A stretch of DNA of 6,023 bases, taken from the NCBI GenBank assembly GCA_021158305.1, contig JAGGUU010000026.1, positions 1-6,023 of the forward strand, in the 5' to 3' direction. The notes under the pieces are model-generated. The model saw only the letters and a list, made by a program, of their open reading frames with translations. It ran no database searches and was not told the DNA's origin. This stretch comes from Candidatus Bathyarchaeota archaeon (GTDB lineage Archaea; Thermoproteota; Bathyarchaeia; Bathyarchaeales; DTEX01). The translations under genes and the position numbers were made by a program. The stretch's first letter is position 1. Each line of letters begins with the position of its first letter. Shown here piece after piece: positions 1-5,527 of this stretch.

Positions 1-1501
1 CCTCAGCTTTTCCGAGCTCTACGCCTAGATATAGTGCGTGAGGAATGGATGATATTAGTCTTCTTCTCAGAATCTCATCATATATAGATCTCGCATTTTT
101 ACCCCTTATTAGCAGCCTTCCTTTACGGCCGCGGTAGAGAACCTCGATCCATCCATCTTGGTGATTAACGTTCACCGTGAAGAAGCCGAGAGGATCTTGA
201 GGATATTCAATCATTTCATTAATAGCTTCAGCTATTACCGCGCCTTCTAGGTCTAACCTAGACTCTATAATCCTCTTGTTCTTGAGTATCAGAAGGTCTA
301 AGCCCAAGTCTTTAGGCGGAGTTTTCCTCTTCCACGCGACCGTAGCCATCTGCGAGGCTATTTTAGCCTCAGCCGTTGACCCAGCCGTTTTGGCGCTTTT
401 TTCAACTACGAGAACCAAGCTGACTCTTGCCTCTGCTGCGAGCATCGTTAAAAGAGCATTAACTCCCACGGAGTCCGCGTCTATTAACTCCGTGACGTTG
501 CAGAGGCCCATTAGCAAAGGGATTTCTGAATATTCACGTTTGAACATACGGTAGGCCATTAAAGACTCCAAGGTTCCCGTAGGCTCTGAAAGATTTAAGG
601 GCTCAAGCACAGGATCAGCAATGATCTTATTAATTCCATACTTAATGGCGGTTTGGATATTCTTTTTTAGGAACTTCAGTTTGTCCTCGGTGGTTCTTGC
701 AAATCTTCCTTTTTTTGAGTCGTATGGTATAATAACCGCGGGCACATGTCGGATCTGGCTTGCAACTTTCTTTATATTTCCGAATTCAAGGCTCATGACC
801 ATGTCCGCTCCAGCCTCAACGCCTGCGATGATCTCGCTTGGAATGATGGAGTCTATGGCTAAAGGAGCATCAAGTTCCTTCTTGATCAGCATAACGCAGT
901 CTCTTACTCTTTCCGGATCCGCGACGCCGGCTTGGAACCCTAGGCTTAGGATATCCGCTCCGTCTTCCCTGCGTTTCCTAGCGATCCTGATGAGTTCGTC
1001 CTCATCAAGGAGATGCGCCTCGGTTATTTCTGATACGACTCTTATTGGAGGAGGATTAGCTGGAATGATTACTCCATCGACTTTGATATGAGGCTTAGAA
1101 GCAGCTGATGCCTCCGTCTTCTTAAGAACTTCCTTCGTATATCTGTAAATTTTATTGGAGATAAGATCATCGGCTGGAATGTCCGGTGATAGTCTTCTCG
1201 GATCACATATCTCCAGAAGCATGGGTATATCAGCTGCATGTTTAGGTCCTTTAACCACTTTTATTCCTATAGCTTCTTCAACAGGTTTCATTGATTCCTG
1301 TATTGCTCCAGGAACCATTATCAAGTCATAATCTTTAGGTCTAATTTTCTTTAGATGCGAAATGATCAATCGAGACGTTGCAAGCGAAGCTACCTCAATC
1401 GGCATCACTGATACGTGAATCTCATACCTCGATGGACATGTGCTAACTACTTCGCGAAGCATGGGTTCAGCCAATTTTCCGGTCAACAAGAGAATCTTCA
1501 A
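1..1501 (-). CDS. Dihydropteroate synthase-like protein (DUF6513 / pterin-binding barrel / DUF4346), 3' end cut by window
   Basis: My minus-strand translation gives 500 codons without a stop, running off the left edge; probably only a short C-terminal tail is missing. The N-terminal part (about 1-130, beginning MKILLLTGKLAEP) matches the domain that precedes archaeal DHPS-like barrels. Residues about 140-400 form a TIM barrel with GADILSLGF (181-189), LAIDS (214-218), IIADP (293-297) and GLCNVTELIDADSVGVNALL (332-351), the last typical of this family. Residues about 435-500 resemble DUF4346. Asp217 and Asp296 align by context with pterin-site acids of true DHPS, but the SRKS lysine motif, the C-terminal RVH motif and the N-terminal NVTPDSFSDGG loop are absent. 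It is therefore unlikely to be a standard FolP. A role in tetrahydromethanopterin-type pterin metabolism is suggested by family distribution but unproven. The TTG start at 1501 is chosen because an in-frame TAG lies seven codons upstream and the resulting N-terminus fits the family. The gene lies 80 bp downstream of tldE. Confidence 0.88.
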   Translation of the reverse strand, partial: MKILLLTGKLAEPMLREVVSTCPSRYEIHVSVMPIEVASLATSRLIISHLKKIRPKDYDLIMVPGAIQESMKPVEEAIGIKVVKGPKHAADIPMLLEICDPRRLSPDIPADDLISNKIYRYTKEVLKKTEASAASKPHIKVDGVIIPANPPPIRVVSEITEAHLLDEDELIRIARKRREDGADILSLGFQAGVADPERVRDCVMLIKKELDAPLAIDSIIPSEIIAGVEAGADMVMSLEFGNIKKVASQIRHVPAVIIPYDSKKGRFARTTEDKLKFLKKNIQTAIKYGINKIIADPVLEPLNLSEPTGTLESLMAYRMFKREYSEIPLLMGLCNVTELIDADSVGVNALLTMLAAEARVSLVLVVEKSAKTAGSTAEAKIASQMATVAWKRKTPPKDLGLDLLILKNKRIIESRLDLEGAVIAEAINEMIEYPQDPLGFFTVNVNHQDGWIEVLYRGRKGRLLIRGKNARSIYDEILRRRLISSIPHALYLGVELGKAE

Positions 1502-1535
1502 GAGATACCCTGGTAACAGCTAATATTGGCTTCTG

Positions 1536-1543
1536 TTTAAAAA
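1536..1543 (-). promoter_or_regulatory. Candidate archaeal TATA box for the DHPS-like gene
   Basis: The minus strand reads TTTTTAAA, close to the archaeal box A consensus. Its centre is about 38 bp before the TTG start at 1501. A start site about 26 bp downstream would fall near 1514, giving a leader of roughly a dozen bases. The DHPS-like gene may thus be transcribed on its own as well as by read-through from tldDE. The upstream flank is not a convincing BRE, so the call rests on this match and its spacing only. Confidence 0.4.
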
Positions 1544-1552
1544 CGTATCATT

Positions 1553-1560
1553 CCTCCTTT
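1553..1560 (-). promoter_or_regulatory. Strong Shine-Dalgarno-like sequence not tied to a long ORF
   Basis: The minus strand reads AAAGGAGG. The next ATG (1549-1551) begins only one base later and opens a five-codon reading frame (ATG ATA CGT TTT TAA). The start of the DHPS-like gene is 51 bases away, too far for direct use. It could serve a leader micro-ORF, be a remnant of an older start, or be a chance purine run. Confidence 0.3.
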
Positions 1561-1581
1561 AACATGATGCGATTAAGCGTG

Positions 1582-2922
1582 TTATTGTGATACTATAGTG
1601 ACCTCCTCTACGAGTATCGGCGGCGTGTATACGCTCATCATTGTAGCTCTTCTATCTCTGCCTATAGCGACTATCCTATTTAGTGACTCAAAAGCATTAC
1701 CCGAAATCATAGTCTCTCTGAGCGGAAATTTCATCTCTCCGCCTTCTATATATACCGCCTGCTTAGCCACGCCTGAGAATTCGCCGCTTTCATTTGAGAC
1801 GTTCCCGCTAAATCTATTCACAAATATACCCTTATTTACTTCTGAAATCATCTCTTCTAAGCTCTTTGTCCCCGGGCTGATGAGAAGATTCGATATAGAG
1901 ATTGATGGCGGGCTTGAATAGCTTTCTCTAGCGGCGTTTCCTGTGGATTTTTTGTTGACCTTATTTGCCGTGTATGAGTCATAGAGAAAACTTTTCAAGA
2001 TGCCGTTCTCGATGACAACGGTTTTCTGAGATGGAACTCCCTCAGCGTCGAATGGGGACGAGCCTAACCCGTATGGCAATAAGCCATCATCGATTACTGT
2101 TAGGCTCCTAGCTGATACAGGCTCACCTATCTTATCGGCCCAGAGACTCCTACCCCTTTGCACATTATCAGCATTCACATTACTTATCAATGGAGCGAAT
2201 AGAATTTCGCTTGCAACCTCTGGACTTAGAATCACATCGCCTCTGAATGATTTAATCCTCCTAGCGCCAAGCGAAAGTAGAGCCTTCCTGGCTGCGAGTT
2301 CGCCTACCCTGCGAGCTGAAAAGTCTTTGAGTGTTCTTGAAACATCGTATTCATACGCAAAGCTAGAAGCTTCTCCTTGTTCCTTCGCGACGCAAATTAA
2401 ATAGAAAGATATGAAGGTTCCCTTGCCGTAGAGGCTTATTCCATGAGAGTTTGAGATGGCAATCTCTGTTGAGGATACCATCAGTTTTCCTTCATCAATC
2501 GAGACTCGTGAGTCAGTCTCCTTAGCGGTCTCATAGCCTTCAAGAACCATGTTGAGAGCCTCATCTAGCGTGAGGCTGGCTAGGTTCTCATCATATAAGC
2601 CCTCTGGAGATGGAGGAATCTTCTCTGGAAGCGGTAGAGAAACCCAATCTGGGTTTCTAGGTGATGCGCTGGCGAGTTTAGACGCGTCCCTGCATGTTTC
2701 TTGGATTGTCTGTTGATCTAACATCGACGCAAAAGCGAATCCCATTCTCTTATCCTTTATAACTCTAATGCCTATCCCGCGCCGAATCTTCATTCTTTCG
2801 CTTTGAATCTCTCCTCTCTCCAAGACTATCTCTATAACCCTTTGTCTCTGTACGAATCCTTCGGCTTCATCAACGCCTAATTTTTTAGAGCTCCTAACGG
2901 CTGATTCGGCAATTTCAATCAA
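1582..2922 (-). CDS. tldE: TldE/PmbA, non-catalytic partner of the TldD metallopeptidase
   Basis: The 446-residue protein matches the usual length of TldE/PmbA (about 450). In this family TldE pairs with TldD to form a cytoplasmic peptidase; the E. coli complex matures microcin B17 and degrades CcdA, while the archaeal substrate is unknown. Family signatures are the GEIQ segment (37-40), the NSHG segment (158-161), VIDDGLLPYG (276-285), FDAEGVPSQ (291-299), the STGNA block (326-330), and a C-terminal SGNAFESLNRIVAIG (407-421). No HExxxH is present; the matching region near 234-244 reads PEVASEILFAP, so TldE is expected not to bind the catalytic metal. The start is TTG: it is the only start codon after an in-frame TAG at 2947-2949, and later starts would remove conserved N-terminal sequence. 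The gene begins 10 bp after the tldD stop, and the nearest GGAGG lies inside the tldD end, suggesting translational coupling. Confidence in the family is high. Confidence 0.95.
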   Translation of the reverse strand: MIEIAESAVRSSKKLGVDEAEGFVQRQRVIEIVLERGEIQSERMKIRRGIGIRVIKDKRMGFAFASMLDQQTIQETCRDASKLASASPRNPDWVSLPLPEKIPPSPEGLYDENLASLTLDEALNMVLEGYETAKETDSRVSIDEGKLMVSSTEIAISNSHGISLYGKGTFISFYLICVAKEQGEASSFAYEYDVSRTLKDFSARRVGELAARKALLSLGARRIKSFRGDVILSPEVASEILFAPLISNVNADNVQRGRSLWADKIGEPVSARSLTVIDDGLLPYGLGSSPFDAEGVPSQKTVVIENGILKSFLYDSYTANKVNKKSTGNAARESYSSPPSISISNLLISPGTKSLEEMISEVNKGIFVNRFSGNVSNESGEFSGVAKQAVYIEGGEMKFPLRETMISGNAFESLNRIVAIGRDRRATMMSVYTPPILVEEVTIVSQ

Positions 2923-2932
2923 GTTGCTGATT

Positions 2933-4300
2933 CTATCTCCCTCCGACTAATAGTTTAGTTTTAACACTGGGTCCTCCTATTCCAACGTAGTTTGGCTGCT
3001 CTTTACCGCAGATTCCAATATGCATTTCGAAGTCTCTTCCTACACCTCTAACATTGCTTAGAACTTCAAATGCGTTTCCGCTCATAGTTGCTCCTCGATA
3101 AGTCTCCTTAAGATCTCCATTCTTTATTCTAATGGCTTCTTGCACAGTAAACATAAATTCTCCGTTAAAGTCGGCTTGTCCTCCTCCACTGCCTCTTAGA
3201 ACATATCCATCTTTAATGTCTTCTATTAATTCATCAACTGTCCAGTCTCTAGGTTCAATGTATGTGTTCCTCATGCGAATGATCGGGTCATACTCGAAAC
3301 TCCAAGCTCTAGCGTTTCCCGTAGGAGCGACTCCAAACTGGCTGGCTGTTTCACGAGAGTGCATGAAACCCTTAACTACTCCTCTATCAATTATTACGGT
3401 TCTTTGAGTTGGCACCCCCTCGTCGTCATACTTCATTGTTCCAAATCCATATGGCATTGAGCCGTCGTCGACGAGTGTCACCATCTCAGATGCTACTTTC
3501 TTACCCATTTTATTCGATAGAAAGCTTCCTACACAAACCAGATCAGCTTCAGCTGTGTGTCCTATTGCCTCATGAGCTAGAAGACCGACGATTTTATTCT
3601 CCAAAACAACATCATAGTAGCCTCCCGGAACAACTTGTTTAGGAGCTATTCTAACAGCTCTACTAGCTGCTTTTAATGCCGCTTCTCTTAGAGGAGTATC
3701 CTTAAATATTTCGAGGCCTCCCTGCCGCCCTATACTTTCATAAGCCGAAGCTATATTCCCTTTTGACTTTGCAATGATGCGTGCCGTTCCGAAGCATCTG
3801 ACAATTCTCTGCTTGATCCTTGCGCCTTCAGAATTCACGAAGAATATTTCGTCGTCAACCACGGATAAGTTAAGGGTTGTAGATACTACTTTCTCGGAGT
3901 ACTCGTGTGCTTCAGCATCCGCATCTAAGACCTCTCCAACAAGGCTTTCTAAATCTCCATTTCGCGGGTCTTCCTTCATACAAGTTTCATATTCGTCGAC
4001 ATGCGGCTCAGCTGGAGCCATCCTAACATGCCGCTTCTTCAATGGCTTCGAAGAACAAGCAAGAATCCTTGCATCTGTCAGAATGTCCAGCAAATTCTTT
4101 TTGTCAATGACGGTCGTTGAGGAGAAGCCCCAGCTACCATCAACTAGTGCTCTTGCACATGCTCCTCTATTTAATCCCTTGGCAATCCTTTCAACCCGCC
4201 CATCCTTAACGACTACAGAGAAAACCCTCCGTGTATGACCACGCATTTCAATGTATTCCGCGTCGACACGTAGCAAACACGTTTCAAGTAGGTCGATCAC
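2933..4300 (-). CDS. tldD: TldD, zinc/iron-dependent metallopeptidase subunit
   Basis: This 455-residue protein is the catalytic half of the TldD/TldE peptidase (E. coli TldD is about 480). The hallmark HExxxH motif is HEAIGH at His243, Glu244 and His248, inside GLLAHEAIGHTAEAD. The third ligand expected in this family is Cys431, in the C-terminal ICGKEQPNYVGIGGPS segment. Other family blocks are VDDGSMPYGFG (277-287), DDEGVPTQRT (292-301), PTGNARAW (326-333), GSGGGQAD (370-377) and GATMSGNAFEVL (403-414). All ligands are present, so it should be active. It belongs to the cytoplasm, with no signal peptide or membrane segment visible. The GTG start at 4300 is supported by GAGATGA seven bases upstream; the nearby ATG at 4308-4310 is out of frame. 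It is first in an operon with tldE. The physiological substrate cannot be told from the window, and I see no obvious RiPP-type precursor gene beside it. Confidence 0.96.
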   Translation of the reverse strand: MIDLLETCLLRVDAEYIEMRGHTRRVFSVVVKDGRVERIAKGLNRGACARALVDGSWGFSSTTVIDKKNLLDILTDARILACSSKPLKKRHVRMAPAEPHVDEYETCMKEDPRNGDLESLVGEVLDADAEAHEYSEKVVSTTLNLSVVDDEIFFVNSEGARIKQRIVRCFGTARIIAKSKGNIASAYESIGRQGGLEIFKDTPLREAALKAASRAVRIAPKQVVPGGYYDVVLENKIVGLLAHEAIGHTAEADLVCVGSFLSNKMGKKVASEMVTLVDDGSMPYGFGTMKYDDEGVPTQRTVIIDRGVVKGFMHSRETASQFGVAPTGNARAWSFEYDPIIRMRNTYIEPRDWTVDELIEDIKDGYVLRGSGGGQADFNGEFMFTVQEAIRIKNGDLKETYRGATMSGNAFEVLSNVRGVGRDFEMHIGICGKEQPNYVGIGGPSVKTKLLVGGR

Positions 4301-4307
4301 AATAGTT

Positions 4308-4314
4308 CATCTCT
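4308..4314 (-). promoter_or_regulatory. Ribosome binding site of tldD
   Basis: The minus strand reads GAGATGA, one mismatch from GAGGTGA, the complement of the archaeal 16S rRNA 3' end. It ends seven bases before GTG at 4300 and decides that start over the out-of-frame ATG that overlaps it. Confidence 0.6.
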
Positions 4315-4332
4315 TACATGTCTAAACGCACG

Positions 4333-4346
4333 TGATATCTATATCA
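4333..4346. repeat. Inverted repeat upstream of tldD, possible operator
   Basis: TGATAT and ATATCA flank a two-base spacer, giving a 14-bp dyad 33-46 bp before the tldD start. If the TATA-like box at 4353-4360 is real, this dyad covers the expected transcription start, a common position for an archaeal repressor site. It is AT-rich and short, so chance is possible. Confidence 0.3.
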
Positions 4347-4352
4347 TTATTG

Positions 4353-4360
4353 CAAATATA
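4353..4360 (-). promoter_or_regulatory. Candidate TATA box of the tldDE operon
   Basis: The minus strand reads TATATTTG, about 57 bp ahead of the tldD start. A start site about 26 bp downstream would lie near 4331, leaving room for the SD at 4308-4314. The upstream flank is pyrimidine-rich and does not look like a BRE. A competing TATA-like match (TTTTTAAG near 4446-4453) overlaps the T-rich tract after the dehydrogenase gene. Confidence 0.3.
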
Positions 4361-4415
4361 GAAAAACGGGTTTCCAAAATCATCTTCTTCCCTTTTTAGC
4401 TTCTATCAAGTTAAC

Positions 4416-4430
4416 CTCCAAAGTTTGGAG
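4416..4430. repeat. Perfect 15-bp palindrome CTCCAAAGTTTGGAG in the gyaR-tldD gap
   Basis: Two 7-base arms match perfectly around a single central G. It lies 44 bp after the dehydrogenase stop and about 115 bp before the tldD start. On the minus strand the T-run comes before it rather than after, so it is not a factor-independent terminator for the dehydrogenase gene. A transcription-factor binding site is the better guess. Confidence 0.4.
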
Positions 4431-4466
4431 AAAAAGACAATTTATCTTAAAAATAAAGAAAGGAAG
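4431..4466 (-). terminator. T-rich putative archaeal terminator after the dehydrogenase gene
   Basis: Starting about 8 bases after the TAG at 4474-4476, the minus strand carries pyrimidine/T-rich runs, TTCCTTTCTTTATTTTT at 4449-4465 and a CTTTTT run near 4432-4437. Archaeal RNA polymerase terminates at oligo-T tracts with no hairpin needed. This would separate the dehydrogenase unit from tldDE. Confidence 0.5.
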
Positions 4467-4473
4467 GTTTAGC

Positions 4474-5496
4474 CTAGCTTGTAGGCGGCCTTACCTTTAA
4501 GACTTCCTTGTTCACTAGATTCGGCGGAACTTTCCCTTCAAGTATGGCTATCATGTTCTCTACTGCCATAAGCGCCATTTTAGTTCTGGTCGCTATGCTT
4601 CCGCTTGCTATGTGAGGAGAAGCTGTTACGTTATCTAGTTTAAGCAGAGGATTATCTGGATCTGTTGGTTCCTTCTCCCATACATCAAGCCCGGCGGCCC
4701 AGATCCATCCTTCCTTAAGAGCTTTGTACAAAGCTTTCTCGTCGACTACTGGACCGCGTGAAGTATTGATTAGACAAGCTGTTTTCTTCATCAGTTTAAG
4801 TCTCTCTTCGTTTATTAAGTGCCTAGTTGATGGGAGAAGGGGAACGTGAAGCGTGACGAAATCTGACTCCTTAAGCAGGGTTTCAAGGTCCACGTATTTG
4901 GCGCCCAGCTCCTTCTCAGCTTTCTCGTTTCTCACTACATCGTAATATAGTATTTTCATATTCATTCCCTTAGCTCTGCGGGCGACGGCAGTACCTATCC
5001 TTCCCATGCCTATTATGCCTATAGTCTTGCCCCATATATCCTGTCCAAGAAGCATCATCAGTCCCCATGGTATCTTCCACTTTCCAGATCTTACGTACCT
5101 GTCTGCTTCAGCGATTCTCCTAGCGGTAGCCATCAAGAGGGCGAAGGCATAATCAGCTGTGGTCTCTGTTAAAACTCCAGGCGTATTCGTCACGTAGATT
5201 CCTTTCTTTGTAGCCGCTTCTACATCAATATTGTCGTATCCAACTGCTACTTGGCATATCCCGCGAAGCCTCGGCCCAGCGGCGTTGATAACTTCTTCAT
5301 CTATCTTCTCTGTTAGGAGGCAGATCAGCCCATCTATATTCTTAACCTTCTCTATTAGAACTTCTTTGGGTGGAGGCATCTCCTCAGTCCAGACTTCGAC
5401 GTCGAACTTCTCCTCCAAGAGTTTCATAGCCTCTTCTGGCAGCCTCCTAGTAACGTAGACTTTTTTTCTTTCTGATCCGCTCAAGCCCTTCACCAC
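4474..5496 (-). CDS. gyaR: NAD(P)-dependent D-2-hydroxyacid dehydrogenase, glyoxylate/hydroxypyruvate reductase type
   Basis: The protein would reduce glyoxylate or hydroxypyruvate to glycolate or D-glycerate in the cytoplasm. Its 340 residues are close to archaeal glyoxylate reductases (about 335), and it keeps their VGYDNIDVEAAT (85-96), YVTNTPGVLT (101-110) and C-terminal VPPNLVNKEV (323-332) signatures. The Rossmann motif is GMGRIG (163-168). The expected catalytic triad is Arg247 in NTSRG, Glu276 in EKEP and His295 in SPHIASG. Asp186 at the end of the second Rossmann strand (YYDVV) suggests a preference for NAD(H) over NADP(H). There is no ACT domain, so it is unlikely to be a classical SerA. 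The longest frame starts at GTG 5496, but TTG at 5484 with GGTGA five bases upstream would give a 336-residue protein that fits the family better. It follows the TIM-barrel gene after 26 bp. The exact substrate is not settled by sequence. Confidence 0.92.
   Translation of the reverse strand: MVKGLSGSERKKVYVTRRLPEEAMKLLEEKFDVEVWTEEMPPPKEVLIEKVKNIDGLICLLTEKIDEEVINAAGPRLRGICQVAVGYDNIDVEAATKKGIYVTNTPGVLTETTADYAFALLMATARRIAEADRYVRSGKWKIPWGLMMLLGQDIWGKTIGIIGMGRIGTAVARRAKGMNMKILYYDVVRNEKAEKELGAKYVDLETLLKESDFVTLHVPLLPSTRHLINEERLKLMKKTACLINTSRGPVVDEKALYKALKEGWIWAAGLDVWEKEPTDPDNPLLKLDNVTASPHIASGSIATRTKMALMAVENMIAILEGKVPPNLVNKEVLKVRPPTS
5490..5494 (-). promoter_or_regulatory. SD-like GGTGA supporting an alternative TTG start (5484) of the dehydrogenase
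   Basis: The minus strand reads GGTGA across the two GTG codons at 5491-5496. It ends five bases before TTG 5482-5484, a suitable spacing for the archaeal anti-SD. The upstream GTG has no good SD of its own. The true N-terminus may therefore be four residues shorter than the longest frame. Confidence 0.4.
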
Positions 5497-5519
5497 GCCT
5501 TACATTGATTTTTCTTTAT

Positions 5520-5527
5520 TTTTTAAA
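5520..5527 (-). promoter_or_regulatory. Candidate TATA box of the dehydrogenase gene
   Basis: The minus strand reads TTTAAAAA, overlapping the stop codon of the upstream gene. A start site about 26 bp on would lie near 5498, just ahead of both candidate starts. The surroundings are very A-rich, so chance matches are likely. Co-transcription with the upstream gene is equally possible. Confidence 0.3.

Noticed and set aside
276..1091. Plus-strand open frames at 276-554 and 621-1091
   Set aside because: They lie fully opposite the DHPS-like gene, whose translation matches a known family throughout. The plus-strand products show no recognisable domain.
1598..1921. Plus-strand open frame opposite tldE
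   Set aside because: Antisense shadow of a conserved TldE C-terminus, with no recognisable family.
3132..4238. Plus-strand open frames at 3132-3407, 3409-3642 and 3774-4238
   Set aside because: All are antisense to tldD, which has intact catalytic motifs; their low-complexity Ser-rich products look like reverse-strand artefacts.
4339..4383. Minus-strand 14-codon frame (MILETRFSIFAIMI) upstream of tldD, preceded by a purine-rich run
   Set aside because: Considered as a leader peptide or TldDE substrate. It is too short and has no RiPP-like features (no Gly/Cys/Ser core), and its start lies upstream of the candidate TATA box.
4416..4430. Palindrome as a hairpin terminator of the dehydrogenase transcript
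   Set aside because: On the minus strand the T-run precedes the dyad and the sequence after it is not T-rich. The one-base centre would also force a short 5-bp stem.
5231..5458. Plus-strand open frame opposite the dehydrogenase
   Set aside because: Antisense shadow of a well-conserved N-terminal region.
5500..5505. ATG followed directly by TAA, just upstream of the dehydrogenase start
   Set aside because: A start-stop pair without an SD; most likely chance in an A-rich spacer.
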